Source: Usitatibacter rugosus | GTDB lineage: Bacteria > Pseudomonadota > Gammaproteobacteria > Burkholderiales > Usitatibacteraceae | Length of the DNA: 64,000 nucleotides | Direction: 5' to 3' | Assembly: GCF_013003965.1 (NCBI RefSeq) | Contig: NZ_CP053069.1 | Span: 186,001 to 250,000 of the forward strand | Shown: positions 37,837 to 45,982 of the stretch, piece after piece | Layout: each line of letters begins with the position of its first letter | How positions within the stretch are numbered: the stretch's first letter is position 1 | Program-made: the position numbers and the translations under genes | The notes under the pieces: model-generated | Databases searched by the model: none | What the model saw: only the letters and a program-made list of their open reading frames with translations | Told to the model about the DNA's origin: nothing

Positions 37837-38316
37837 CTACGCGGGAATGACGTGCCGGTCGATCCGGGCAGCGAAGCAGCCGCGCCGGGCGAAGTGGGCG
37901 TGGATATAGGACACGTCATCGAGGGCGAAAAAGCGTTCGATGAGCGGCTCCACGTCGCGGCCTTCGGTGATGTCCGCATCGACGATGTGGCCCTGCGCGT
38001 CGAAGGCACGCACCGAGAGCAGGCGCGAGCGCAGCGCCGGGGGGATCACGTCGACCCCGTCGAACGGCTCGTTCGCCGCCTGGCGCACATAGATAGCGTG
38101 GCTCGAACGGTACGGCGAGTCGACGGGCAGGTGCTCGTAGTTGAGCAACAGCACTGCCTCGCCGGGCTGCGCGTCCTCGAGGCTCACGCGGCAGGGAAAG
38201 CCCGGGTTCGCGTCGCAGATGCGGCGAACGGCACGGTGGCGGGCGAGCGCCTCGTCGGTGAGCGGGGCGAGATGCGTGAACTCGCGCGGGTCCAGTCCGG
38301 TGATCCTGAAAGCCAT
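37837..38316 (-). CDS. DUF1203 family protein
   Basis: A 159-residue cytoplasmic protein matching DUF1203 (MAFRITGLDPREFTHLAPLTDEAL, then CDANPGFPCRVSLEDAQPGEAVLLLNYEHL and SYIHAHFARRGCFA). A strong AGGAGG ribosome site precedes the ATG. The function is unknown. It lies beside but divergent from TfoX. Confidence 0.85.
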   Translation of the reverse strand: MAFRITGLDPREFTHLAPLTDEALARHRAVRRICDANPGFPCRVSLEDAQPGEAVLLLNYEHLPVDSPYRSSHAIYVRQAANEPFDGVDVIPPALRSRLLSVRAFDAQGHIVDADITEGRDVEPLIERFFALDDVSYIHAHFARRGCFAARIDRHVIPA

Positions 38317-38394
38317 GTAACCTCCTCGGTGATTGAGGTGGCCATGATGGCCTTGCATGAGCGCGCTATCTCGCCGTTTCCGGACATCGAATTC

Positions 38395-38751
38395 ATGCCG
38401 AAACAGACCGGGTTCGTCCAACACGTCGTGGAGACGATGCGCGACTTCGGCGCCGTGCGCACGAAGGCGATGTTCGGCGGCTGGGGCATCTGGCGCGACG
38501 AGGTTTTCTTCGCGCTCATCGTCGACGACACGCTCTTCCTCAAGACCGACGCCGAGACCTTGCCCGTCTTCCAGGCCCGCGGCCTGGAGCCCTTCGTGTT
38601 CGAGAAGACCCAGACCGGCGAGAAGGTCACCACGTCGTACGTGCAGGCACCCGAGGAAGCGCTCGACAGTCCGGCGGAGATGCTGGAGTGGGCGCGGCTC
38701 GCCTACGCGGCGGCGCTCAGGTCCGGCGCCAAGAAGAAGAAAAAGAAATAG
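38395..38751 (+). CDS. TfoX/Sxy N-terminal domain protein
   Basis: A 118-residue protein with the TfoX N-terminal domain: GAVRTKAMFGGWGIWRDEVFFALIVDDTLFLKTD is the family core. TfoX/Sxy controls competence in Gammaproteobacteria; stand-alone N-terminal domain proteins like this have no proven role. The start MPKQTGFVQHVVETM was chosen by family alignment, since an earlier ATG has a weak ribosome site. The C-terminus is a run of lysines and its TAG is part of a GGGTCTGACC palindrome shared with the convergent YbaK gene. Confidence 0.85.
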   Translation: MPKQTGFVQHVVETMRDFGAVRTKAMFGGWGIWRDEVFFALIVDDTLFLKTDAETLPVFQARGLEPFVFEKTQTGEKVTTSYVQAPEEALDSPAEMLEWARLAYAAALRSGAKKKKKK

Positions 38752-38763
38752 GGTCTGACCCTA
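38749..38763. repeat. GGGTCAGACC-family palindrome containing two stop codons
   Basis: The 15-bp palindrome TAGGGTCTGACCCTA supplies the TAG of the TfoX gene on one strand and the TAG of the YbaK gene on the other. It is the minimal member of the family, without the long arms seen at the other sites. Confidence 0.8.
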
Positions 38764-39258
38764 ATTCTTGACGTCGGCGGCGTGGCCGCCGCAGACGCGG
38801 AGCAGGTCGGCGGGTTGGATGGGGAAGAGCGCGTTGGGCGTACCGCCCGCGGCGTAGACGACGTCGAACGCGAGCAAGTCTTCATCGACGAACGTCCGGA
38901 TGACGCGAGCATGGCCGACGGGCGGAATGCCGCCGATGGCGTAGCCGGTGACTTCCCGCACGAACTCCGGCTTGGCGCGACCGATCGCTTCACCCAGGAG
39001 CGCGCCGATCTTGCCTTCGTCGACGCGGTTGGATCCGCTCGCGACGACCAGCACCGGATCGCCGCTCACCGTGGCGCGGAAGATCAGCGACTTCGCGATC
39101 TGCCCGACGGCGCAACCCAGGAGGTGGGCCGCTTCCTGCGACGTGCGCGCGGAGGCGGCGTGCTCGGTGATGCGGCAGTCCAGCCCGAGGTCGGCCAACG
39201 CTTGCTGCACTCGTGCGGCGCTCGCGGAGAGCGGCGCGCCGGACAACCCTTCCGTCAT
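38761..39258 (-). CDS. YbaK/EbsC-family aminoacyl-tRNA deacylase
   Basis: A 165-residue trans-editing deacylase that clears mischarged tRNA, of the YbaK/ProX type. ARVQQALADLGLDCRITEHAASARTSQEAAHLLGC and GQIAKSLIFRA include the conserved Lys; GEAIGRAKPEFVREVTGYAIGGIPPVGH is the family loop. It ends in Lys-Asn within the repeat. The start ATGA overlaps the OsmC stop. The exact tRNA (Cys or Pro) cannot be told from the sequence. Confidence 0.9.
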   Translation of the reverse strand: MTEGLSGAPLSASAARVQQALADLGLDCRITEHAASARTSQEAAHLLGCAVGQIAKSLIFRATVSGDPVLVVASGSNRVDEGKIGALLGEAIGRAKPEFVREVTGYAIGGIPPVGHARVIRTFVDEDLLAFDVVYAAGGTPNALFPIQPADLLRVCGGHAADVKN

Positions 39259-39719
39259 CGTTCGTTCAGCCCCGGCTCGTGGATCACGGGGAAGTTCACG
39301 GAGTTGGCCATGAAGCAGAGCGAGTGCGCGCGCTTGTGGAGCGAATCGGCGGCGTCCCGGTCCGTGCCCTTGGCCACCGTCACCTGCGGCCGCAGCACGA
39401 CCTCCATCATCTGCATCTTGCCCTCGGCGTTCTTGCCGAGCTTGCCGATGGCGCGGTCCTCGTAGTGCAGGACGGAGAGCTTGTTCTTGGCGGCGAGCGC
39501 GAGGAACGTGAGCATGTGGCACTGCGAGAGCGAGAGGATCAGCAGCACCTCGGGGTTGTAGCCCTTTGGATCGCCGCCGAAGGCCGGGGGCGAGGAGCCG
39601 AACACTTCCGGCTTGCCGGGAGCGGAGAGCCAGCTGTCGCGGGAGTACACCGTGTCGGGCGGACGCTTCGCCGTCTCGTCGGCCGGCCAGGCGACGTGGA
39701 CCTCGAATTCCTCGCTCAT
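39255..39719 (-). CDS. OsmC family peroxiredoxin-like protein
   Basis: A 154-residue OsmC/Ohr-type protein. The two reactive cysteines are Cys67 (SLSQCHMLTFLALAA) and Cys135 (HSLCFMANSV), as in thiol peroxidases that reduce organic hydroperoxides. A GAGGAG ribosome site lies before the ATG. It is coupled to YbaK (4-bp overlap) and is 13 bp downstream of an MFS gene. Confidence 0.9.
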   Translation of the reverse strand: MSEEFEVHVAWPADETAKRPPDTVYSRDSWLSAPGKPEVFGSSPPAFGGDPKGYNPEVLLILSLSQCHMLTFLALAAKNKLSVLHYEDRAIGKLGKNAEGKMQMMEVVLRPQVTVAKGTDRDAADSLHKRAHSLCFMANSVNFPVIHEPGLNER

Positions 39720-39732
39720 CGCATGCTTCTCC

Positions 39733-40914
39733 TCAGGTGAGGGCCGCGGCGGCACGGCGCCGGTACGCGAGCCAGGCGGCGGAGCTGCCGGCCAGGACCA
39801 GCAGCGGCACCGCAAGATAGTTGAGTGTGGCCCATCCGGCGGCGTTCACCAAGACGCCCGAGGTCAAGGCTCCGAGCGCCTGCACCCCGAAAGTGATCAT
39901 CTCGTTCAGGCCCTGCACCTTCGCCTTCTCGTTGGGGCGGTGCGACTCGATCAGCAGCGTGGAACCGCCCACGTAGGTGAAATTCCAGCCCAGGCCCAGC
40001 AGCACGAGCGCCCACCAGAAGTTCATCACCTCCTGGCCGGAGAGCGCCACGCCGACGCACGCGAGCTCCAGGCAAAGGCCGGTCACGATCACCGGCAGCA
40101 CGCCCACGCGCTGGATGATCGAGCCCGTCACGAACGACGGCGCGAACATCGCCACGACGTGCGCCGCGATCACGCCGGCGGAGGCCGAGTAGGGGTAGCC
40201 GCAGAAGCTCATCGCGAGCGGCGTCGCGGTCATGAGCAGCGTCATCACCCCGTAGCCGATGGCCGAGCATCCGGCCGCGACCATGAACGTGGGTTGCATC
40301 GCGATCACGCGCAGCGGACGTGGCGCTTCCGGCTTTCCCTCCGGTTTGGCGTCGGGAATGGCGAGGAACGAGACGATCGCCATCGCGAGCAGGCAGAAGA
40401 AAAAGAGCGAAGCGTAGGTCGCGACGAAACGCGTGGACAGCAGGTCGATCGTGACCTTGCTGAGGCTGGGGCCCACGATGCCGCCCACGAGACCGCCCGC
40501 CAGCACGAGGGAGATCGCCTTCGCCTTGAAGTCGGGCGGCGCCATGTCCGCCGCGGCGAAGCGGTAGTACTGGCCGAAGGCGTTGTAGATGCCGAGCACG
40601 AAGGTTCCGGCGCACAGCAGCGGGAATGACGCCGTGGCGATCGCGATCGAGGCGATGACCGAGCCGATGAGGCCGAACACGCCGCCCGTGAGGAATCCAT
40701 TGCGCCGGCCAACGCGCTTCATCCACAGCGAGGCGGGCATGGTCGAGAGCCAGGCGCCGAAGACGTACGTGGCCGAAGGCAGCGTCGCGAAGAGCTTGTT
40801 GTCGACCAGCGAGTAGCCCGCGAGCGCGGTCACCGAGATCAGCGTGACGGCATTCGTGAGCAGCAGGGCCTGGCAGGCAGCCAGGAGAAGGATGTTACGG
40901 CGGGCGCGATCCAC
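39733..40914 (-). CDS. MFS transporter
   Basis: A 393-residue inner-membrane protein with twelve hydrophobic segments. WMKRVGRRNGFLTGGVFGLIG is the MFS loop 2-3 motif, followed by GTFVLGIYNAFGQYYRFAAADM. The substrate is not evident. The start is GTG at MDRARRNILLLAACQALLL; the ATG nearby is out of frame. It stands upstream of OsmC and YbaK. Confidence 0.88.
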   Translation of the reverse strand: MDRARRNILLLAACQALLLTNAVTLISVTALAGYSLVDNKLFATLPSATYVFGAWLSTMPASLWMKRVGRRNGFLTGGVFGLIGSVIASIAIATASFPLLCAGTFVLGIYNAFGQYYRFAAADMAPPDFKAKAISLVLAGGLVGGIVGPSLSKVTIDLLSTRFVATYASLFFFCLLAMAIVSFLAIPDAKPEGKPEAPRPLRVIAMQPTFMVAAGCSAIGYGVMTLLMTATPLAMSFCGYPYSASAGVIAAHVVAMFAPSFVTGSIIQRVGVLPVIVTGLCLELACVGVALSGQEVMNFWWALVLLGLGWNFTYVGGSTLLIESHRPNEKAKVQGLNEMITFGVQALGALTSGVLVNAAGWATLNYLAVPLLVLAGSSAAWLAYRRRAAAALT

Positions 40915-40939
40915 CCATGGATTCTACTTAACTACGCGG

Positions 40940-41392
40940 TCACTTCCGTTCGAACCGCCACTCCTCGCCCAGTTCCTTGCCGCCCTTGGTGCCTTCGATG
41001 CGGGCCACGAGCGCCTCGCCATCGCGCCAATACATCACACGCTGCGGGAAATCGTGCTGCGGGTTCTCGAACACGACCTTGCGATCTCCGAGCATCTTCA
41101 TCTTGAACTCCGTCTGCGGCTTGCCGCCTGGCATCGCGTAGTACGAGAACCCGTCGGCCGTGTCCGCGATGCGCAGGAACTCGAAGAACTTGCGGCCCGA
41201 CTTCCACGTCGCGAGGTTCGCCGAGACCATGAGGCCGTTGCCGGGGCCGAGCCACGTCTCCGTCGTCGTGCCCTCGGGCGTGGTGTTGACCCAGGTGCCG
41301 GTCATCCAGTCGAGCTGGGCCACGCGCGCCGTCTGTGCGAACGCGGCCGTGGCGAAGAGAAGTGCTGCAAGGGCGAGGACGGCGCGTTTCAT
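40940..41392 (-). CDS. DUF6265 family secreted protein, copy 1
   Basis: A 150-residue protein with a signal peptide (MKRAVLALAALLFATAAFA). QLDWMTGTWVNTTPEGTTTETWLGP, GNGLMVSANLATWKSG and VVFENPQHDFPQRVMYWRDGEALVARIEG match DUF6265, a family of small secreted proteins with a lipocalin-like pattern. A relative lies at 42319-42855, on the other side of the AraC regulator. Function unknown. Confidence 0.83.
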   Translation of the reverse strand: MKRAVLALAALLFATAAFAQTARVAQLDWMTGTWVNTTPEGTTTETWLGPGNGLMVSANLATWKSGRKFFEFLRIADTADGFSYYAMPGGKPQTEFKMKMLGDRKVVFENPQHDFPQRVMYWRDGEALVARIEGTKGGKELGEEWRFERK

Positions 41393-41461
41393 CGGGACTC
41401 CCGGATGTGTGGATGCGGAAGTCTAGTCGGAGGTTCGGGGCGGGGCTTGTACGTTTGCGAC

Positions 41462-41494
41462 ATCAAGAATCAGGGTCTGACCCTAATTCTTGAT
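41462..41494. repeat. GGGTCAGACC-family palindrome, 33 bp
   Basis: ATCAAGAATCAGGGTCTGAC followed by its inverted copy, with one mismatch over 33 bp. It contains the last two sense codons (Lys-Asn) and stop of the AraC-type gene, so that gene and YbaK end in the same two residues from the same repeat. Confidence 0.85.
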
Positions 41495-42316
41495 CTCGAA
41501 GATGGCGGATGCGAGGGCGGGACGGGTGGCGAGGAACTCGGTGGCGGTGAGGCCGGCGTAGCGACGGAACTCGCGAGCGAAATGACTCTGGTCGTAGTAG
41601 CCGGCGGCGAGCGCGGCGTCGACGAGCGGTGCGCCGGCGTGGTCGAGGAGATCGAAGAAGCGGCGCAGGCGAAGGATGCCGCCCAGGGCACGAGGCGAGA
41701 CGCCGATGCGCTCGGCGAAGCGGCGCTCCAATTGGCGGCGCCCGACTTCCAGGTCGCGGGCCAGCGTGTCGATCGAGAGCGCTGCATCGTCACCCTCGGG
41801 GCCGGCGCGGGCCGCATCGAGCCTTGCCACGCATTGCGCCAGGAGCGGGTCCTCGCCGGGATCGTCGTGCGCGAGCCGGCGAACCGTGAAGGACTCCACG
41901 GCCGAAACGCGCGCGGCATCGTCGGAGCACGCGGTCACTGCTTCGATGAGCGCCCCGGAGCCCTCGATCAACGTGTCGAGGGCCACGCGCCGATCGGTGA
42001 GCTCGTTGAGCGGCCGGCGCACGACGCGATGCGCGGACCACGGATGGAAGCGGACGCCCAGCACGCCCACGGGACCCGAAGGCCGCAACCACAAGGGGCG
42101 CGTGAGCTGTCCCGCGACGAACGCGCGCGGCTGGAGATGTTCACGGCCCTCCTCGTCGCGCTCGAACATCGGCGAGCCGAAGTGCACCAGCAGCTCCGGG
42201 CATCCATCGCCCACGACGGGCTGCGGCGACGGGTCGGGCGACGCGTCCACGCCGATCCAGATGCAGCGAACCACGCTCGCGAGCTCCGCGCGCGGCGCGT
42301 GTTCGGCGTACTGCAT
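41483..42316 (-). CDS. AraC family transcriptional regulator
   Basis: A 277-residue regulator. The N-terminal part (MQYAEHAPRAELASVVRCIWIGV... GDGCPELLVHFGSP, LRPSGPVGVLGVRFHPW) is a DUF6597-like sensor domain. The C-terminal helix-turn-helix pair is SIDTLARDLEVGRRQLERRFAERIGVSPRALG and AALAAGYYDQSHFAREFRRYAGLTATEF. It sits between the two DUF6265 genes, which may be its targets (inference). The stop lies in a GGGTCTGACC palindrome. Confidence 0.9.
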   Translation of the reverse strand: MQYAEHAPRAELASVVRCIWIGVDASPDPSPQPVVGDGCPELLVHFGSPMFERDEEGREHLQPRAFVAGQLTRPLWLRPSGPVGVLGVRFHPWSAHRVVRRPLNELTDRRVALDTLIEGSGALIEAVTACSDDAARVSAVESFTVRRLAHDDPGEDPLLAQCVARLDAARAGPEGDDAALSIDTLARDLEVGRRQLERRFAERIGVSPRALGGILRLRRFFDLLDHAGAPLVDAALAAGYYDQSHFAREFRRYAGLTATEFLATRPALASAIFEIKN

Positions 42317-42318
42317 CG

Positions 42319-42855
42319 CTACAGCGGCTTCTTGCGGAAGGTGATCGTCTCGACCTTGGGCGGGCCTTCCTTCTGCCGCATCGTCAGGCGGAAGACGAAT
42401 GTGTCGGGCGCCGTGCGCTGGAACGCGAGCGCGCCGAAGACCATCTCGTCCGTGGTGAGCTTGGTGAGGCGGAACTTGTACGACACGTCCTTCTCTTCCC
42501 AGCCGACCCAGTCGATATTGAAGTGCTTCACGACGATGCGCAGCGACCCCTCGAACTCCTCGATGCCGAGCAATTCGTAGAATTCCTTCGAGCCGTCGGA
42601 CTTCGTCAGGCGGAACGTGCCCAGCATCACGCCCTTGCTGGGCGGCATCCAGTTGTCCTCGCCGACGCCCCCCATGCCTTCCCCGACCCAATAGCCCTGC
42701 AGCCACGCGGCGTCGTTGATCGTCGCGGCGACCTTCGGCGGTTGAAGCTGCGGGCCGGGCGGCGGCGTGGCGAGCGGCGGGGTGGTGATCGTCGTCGGTG
42801 ACTGTGCGAACGCGTTGGCCGCGATCACGAGGAAAACGGTAGCGAGATATCTCAT
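42319..42855 (-). CDS. DUF6265 family secreted protein, copy 2
   Basis: A 178-residue protein with a signal peptide ([17 protein letters not shown]), a Pro-rich linker ([16 protein letters not shown]), and the DUF6265-like part [33 protein letters not shown]. The spacing is similar to copy 1 but identity is low. It ends 2 bp before the AraC start, so it is probably co-transcribed with it. It diverges from the aldo/keto reductase gene. Confidence 0.75.
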   Translation of the reverse strand: MRYLATVFLVIAANAFAQSPTTITTPPLATPPPGPQLQPPKVAATINDAAWLQGYWVGEGMGGVGEDNWMPPSKGVMLGTFRLTKSDGSKEFYELLGIEEFEGSLRIVVKHFNIDWVGWEEKDVSYKFRLTKLTTDEMVFGALAFQRTAPDTFVFRLTMRQKEGPPKVETITFRKKPL

Positions 42856-42878
42856 GCGATCCCCCTGGTTCAGCCCAC

Positions 42879-42884
42879 TATAAT
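42879..42884 (+). promoter_or_regulatory. Consensus -10 (TATAAT) immediately before an ATG
   Basis: TATAAT at 42879-42884 is followed after 6 bp by the ATG of the aldo/keto reductase. Initiation at the usual distance would begin at or next to that A, giving a leaderless or nearly leaderless message. A -35 is not clear. Confidence 0.5.
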
Positions 42885-42890
42885 CGCTGC

Positions 42891-43865
42891 ATGGACTATC
42901 GACGACTCGGCCGTTCCGGCCTCAAGGTAAGCGAGCTCTCGTTCGGCTCGTGGGTGACATACGGTAACCAGATGGACACGAAGGCCGCACGCGAGTGCAT
43001 GGCCGCCGCCTGGGACGCCGGCGTCAATTTCTTCGACAACGCCGAGATCTACGCGAACGGCAAGAGCGAGGAGATCATGGGCGCGGCGCTGAAGGAGCTC
43101 GCGTGGCCGCGCGTGAAGTACGTGGTCTCGACCAAGTTCTTCTGGGGCATCACCGAGGGGCCCAACACGAAGAACACGCTGAACCGCAAATACCTGATGG
43201 ACGCCATCGACGGCTCGCTGAAGCGCCTGCAGATGGACTACGTCGACCTCGTGTATTGCCACCGCCCGGATCCCAACACGCCGGTCGACGAAACGGTGTG
43301 GGCGATGCACGACATGATCGAGCGAGGCAAGGCGCTCTACTGGGGCACCTCCGAATGGGACGCGAAGAGCATCCGCGCCGCGTACGAATTCGCGGAGAAG
43401 TACCGCCTTCGCGCTCCGGTGATGGAGCAGCCCGAGTACAACCTCCTCCACCGGAAGCGCGTGGAGCAGGAATACGCGCCGCTCTACAAGGACTTCGGCC
43501 TGGGCCTCACGACGTGGAGCCCGCTCGCCTCGGGGCTGCTCACCGGCAAGTACCGCAACGGCGTTCCTGCCGGAAGCCGCGGCGCGCTCGAGCGCATGAA
43601 GTTTCTCCTGCCGCAATTGACCGATAAGGCGGCCAACGAGGCCGTGGGCAAGCTGGAAGCTGTTGCAAAAGACCTCGGCGGATCGGTGGCCCAGCTCGCA
43701 ATCGCGTGGTGCGCAAGGAACTCGCAAGTCTCTACGGTGATCACAGGAGCATCCCGCCCCGAACAGGTCACCGAGAACATGAAAGCTGCAGCCCTGATCC
43801 CCAAGCTCGATGCCGCGGCCATGAAGCGGATCGAGGACATCACCCGCCCGGTCTCGGCGGCCTGA
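42891..43865 (+). CDS. Aldo/keto reductase
   Basis: A 324-residue NADPH-dependent oxidoreductase similar to the potassium-channel beta-subunit branch. The catalytic set Asp49 (FFDNAEIY), Tyr54, Lys82 (VVSTKFFW) and His124 (VYCHRPD) is complete. [19 protein letters not shown] and [16 protein letters not shown] and the NADP site [16 protein letters not shown] are typical. The natural substrate is unknown. The NHL lipoprotein gene begins 2 bp after its stop. Confidence 0.94.
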   Translation: MDYRRLGRSGLKVSELSFGSWVTYGNQMDTKAARECMAAAWDAGVNFFDNAEIYANGKSEEIMGAALKELAWPRVKYVVSTKFFWGITEGPNTKNTLNRKYLMDAIDGSLKRLQMDYVDLVYCHRPDPNTPVDETVWAMHDMIERGKALYWGTSEWDAKSIRAAYEFAEKYRLRAPVMEQPEYNLLHRKRVEQEYAPLYKDFGLGLTTWSPLASGLLTGKYRNGVPAGSRGALERMKFLLPQLTDKAANEAVGKLEAVAKDLGGSVAQLAIAWCARNSQVSTVITGASRPEQVTENMKAAALIPKLDAAAMKRIEDITRPVSAA

Positions 43866-43867
43866 CC

Positions 43868-45961
43868 ATGATTCGCCTGGTGCTGGGCGCCGCGATCGCG
43901 GCGCTGGTCGCGGCGTGCGGGGGTGGCGGCGGCGGCAGCGAGTTGCAGCCTCCCCCTGCGCCGCCTCCGAACGCAAGGCTGGAGCTCGTGGCCGGTGCCA
44001 GCGGCGGCTCCGGCAGCGCGGATGGGGCGTACGCCAACGCCCGGTTGTCCGGGCCGGTCGGGATCACGACCGATGGCGCGGGAACGATCTATGTCACGGA
44101 GCCGCTGAGCAACCGGATCCGGCGCGCGGTGGGCGGGGTGGTCTCGAAGTTTCCCACCTCGCAAACGGGCGCACCGGGCTTCGTCGACGGGCTCAACGCG
44201 CTCTTCTACCAGCCGAGCGCGATCGCCGCCAGCTCGGGCGGCACCGCGTACGTGGCCGATACCTACAACCACGCCATCCGCCAGATCGACGCGGCGGGCA
44301 ACACGACCACGCTCGCGGGCAGTGCCGAGCGCGGCTATGCGGATGGAACGGGTGCCGCAGCCAGGTTCCTCTTCCCGCAGGGCATCGTGCGCGACGCCAC
44401 CGGCAACCTCTTCGTCCTCGACACCGGCAACGCCGCCATCCGCCGAGTAACTCCGGCGGGTGTGGTCACGACGTTCGCCGGCAATCCGAACCTGCATGCC
44501 ACCATCGACGGCCAGGGCACGGCCGCGTCGTTCTTCATTCCGACGGCGATCGCGATCGACGCGACCGGCAATCTCTACGTCGCGGACAACGGGACGATCC
44601 GGTTCGTGACGTCCTTCGGCCTGGTCACGACCCTCGCGGGAGCGTCAGGGCAACTCCAGGTCGTCGACGGTCCTTCCGGGACCGCCCGCTTCGGAGACAT
44701 TGGCGGCATCGCGGTCGCCAACGACGCGACGGTTTTCGTGACCGAGAACGTCCACAACGTCATCCGGCAACGCGCCCCTTCGGGCCTGGTGACGACCGTC
44801 GCCGGAACGCTCGATGCCACGGGTTCCGCGGACGGCGCCGGTGCGGCCGCACGCTTCAATCATCCGGCGGGAATCACGGTCGACGCGGGGACGGGCAACC
44901 TGCTCATTGCCGATACGGACAATCACACGATCCGCCTGCTGACCCGTGCCGGATCCGTCCTCACGCTGATCGGTGCTGCGCCACCCCGGGGTGCCACGGA
45001 TGGCGCCGGCGCGGCCGCGCGCTTCGGCTTTGTCACGGATCTCGCGCTCGACGTCGCGGGCAACGTCCTTGTTGCGGACTGGGGCAACTTTGCGATCCGC
45101 CGCCTCGATGCGACGAACAACGTCCAGACCATCGCCGGCGTTTTGGGATCGAACGGCACGCAGGACGGACCGGCGGGTACGGGGCGCTTCATGGGGCCGG
45201 GTGCCGTCGCAAGCGATGGCGCGGGCAACCTCTACGTCGTCGACACGCAGACCTTCTTCTGCCACACGCCCCTCTTCTGCGAGAGCAACAGCTCCGCCAT
45301 CCGACGCGTGGATCCCGCCGGCACCATCACGACCCTCGCGGGCGACCTCGCGCTGGCCGGCGATGCCGACGGCACCGGAACGGCCGCGCGTTTCCGAGCG
45401 GCGGTGGATATCGCGATCGACAGCGCCGGCAACCTGTACGTGAGCGACTTCAGCTCCGCGACGATCCGCCGCGTCACGCCCGCCGGCGTGGTGACGACGA
45501 TCGCCGGCAGCCCGCGCCTTCGATCCCACACGGACGGCACGGGCTCGCAGGCGCGCTTCCTCGGCCCGCGCGGCCTCGTGATCGATCGGGACGGCAACCT
45601 GTTCGTCGCCGACGGAGGCTCGATGATCCGCAAGGTGACGCCCGCGGGTGTCGTCACCACGATCGCGGGTACAGCGACACCGGCCGATGGGACCGATGGC
45701 AACGGCGCGGCGGCCCGCTTTGCGAGCGTCAACCGGCTTGCGATCGACAGCGACGGCAATCTCTACGCGACGGACGCGTCCACGATCCGCAAGATCACGC
45801 CTACCGGCGTGGTGACGACCGTCGCGGGCACCAAGGGCCAGGACGGATTCACGCCGGGTCGGCTGCCGGGCGTCGTCACGCCGCGGTCGCTGGTGGTGAA
45901 AGGCACGGACCTCTACATCGGGATCGACAGCGGCATCGCGGTGCTTCGCAACCGGCCGTAG
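43868..45961 (+). CDS. NHL-repeat lipoprotein
   Basis: A 697-residue exported protein. The signal ends LVAAC, a lipobox, followed by a glycine run. The body is made of repeats of the form GAAARFxxPxGIxxDxxGNLYVADxxNxxIRxVTPAGxVTTxAG, about nine of them, which fold as beta-propellers in known NHL proteins. Such proteins bind ligands or proteins outside the cell. The last part lacks the full repeat. It follows the aldo/keto reductase by 2 bp. Confidence 0.85.
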   Translation: MIRLVLGAAIAALVAACGGGGGGSELQPPPAPPPNARLELVAGASGGSGSADGAYANARLSGPVGITTDGAGTIYVTEPLSNRIRRAVGGVVSKFPTSQTGAPGFVDGLNALFYQPSAIAASSGGTAYVADTYNHAIRQIDAAGNTTTLAGSAERGYADGTGAAARFLFPQGIVRDATGNLFVLDTGNAAIRRVTPAGVVTTFAGNPNLHATIDGQGTAASFFIPTAIAIDATGNLYVADNGTIRFVTSFGLVTTLAGASGQLQVVDGPSGTARFGDIGGIAVANDATVFVTENVHNVIRQRAPSGLVTTVAGTLDATGSADGAGAAARFNHPAGITVDAGTGNLLIADTDNHTIRLLTRAGSVLTLIGAAPPRGATDGAGAAARFGFVTDLALDVAGNVLVADWGNFAIRRLDATNNVQTIAGVLGSNGTQDGPAGTGRFMGPGAVASDGAGNLYVVDTQTFFCHTPLFCESNSSAIRRVDPAGTITTLAGDLALAGDADGTGTAARFRAAVDIAIDSAGNLYVSDFSSATIRRVTPAGVVTTIAGSPRLRSHTDGTGSQARFLGPRGLVIDRDGNLFVADGGSMIRKVTPAGVVTTIAGTATPADGTDGNGAAARFASVNRLAIDSDGNLYATDASTIRKITPTGVVTTVAGTKGQDGFTPGRLPGVVTPRSLVVKGTDLYIGIDSGIAVLRNRP

Positions 45962-45982
45962 GTTTCGCGGCACAATCGCCGG

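Noticed and set aside
38725-38751. A-rich Lys run at the end of TfoX as a frameshift site
   Set aside because: The stop follows immediately and no product in another frame is supported.
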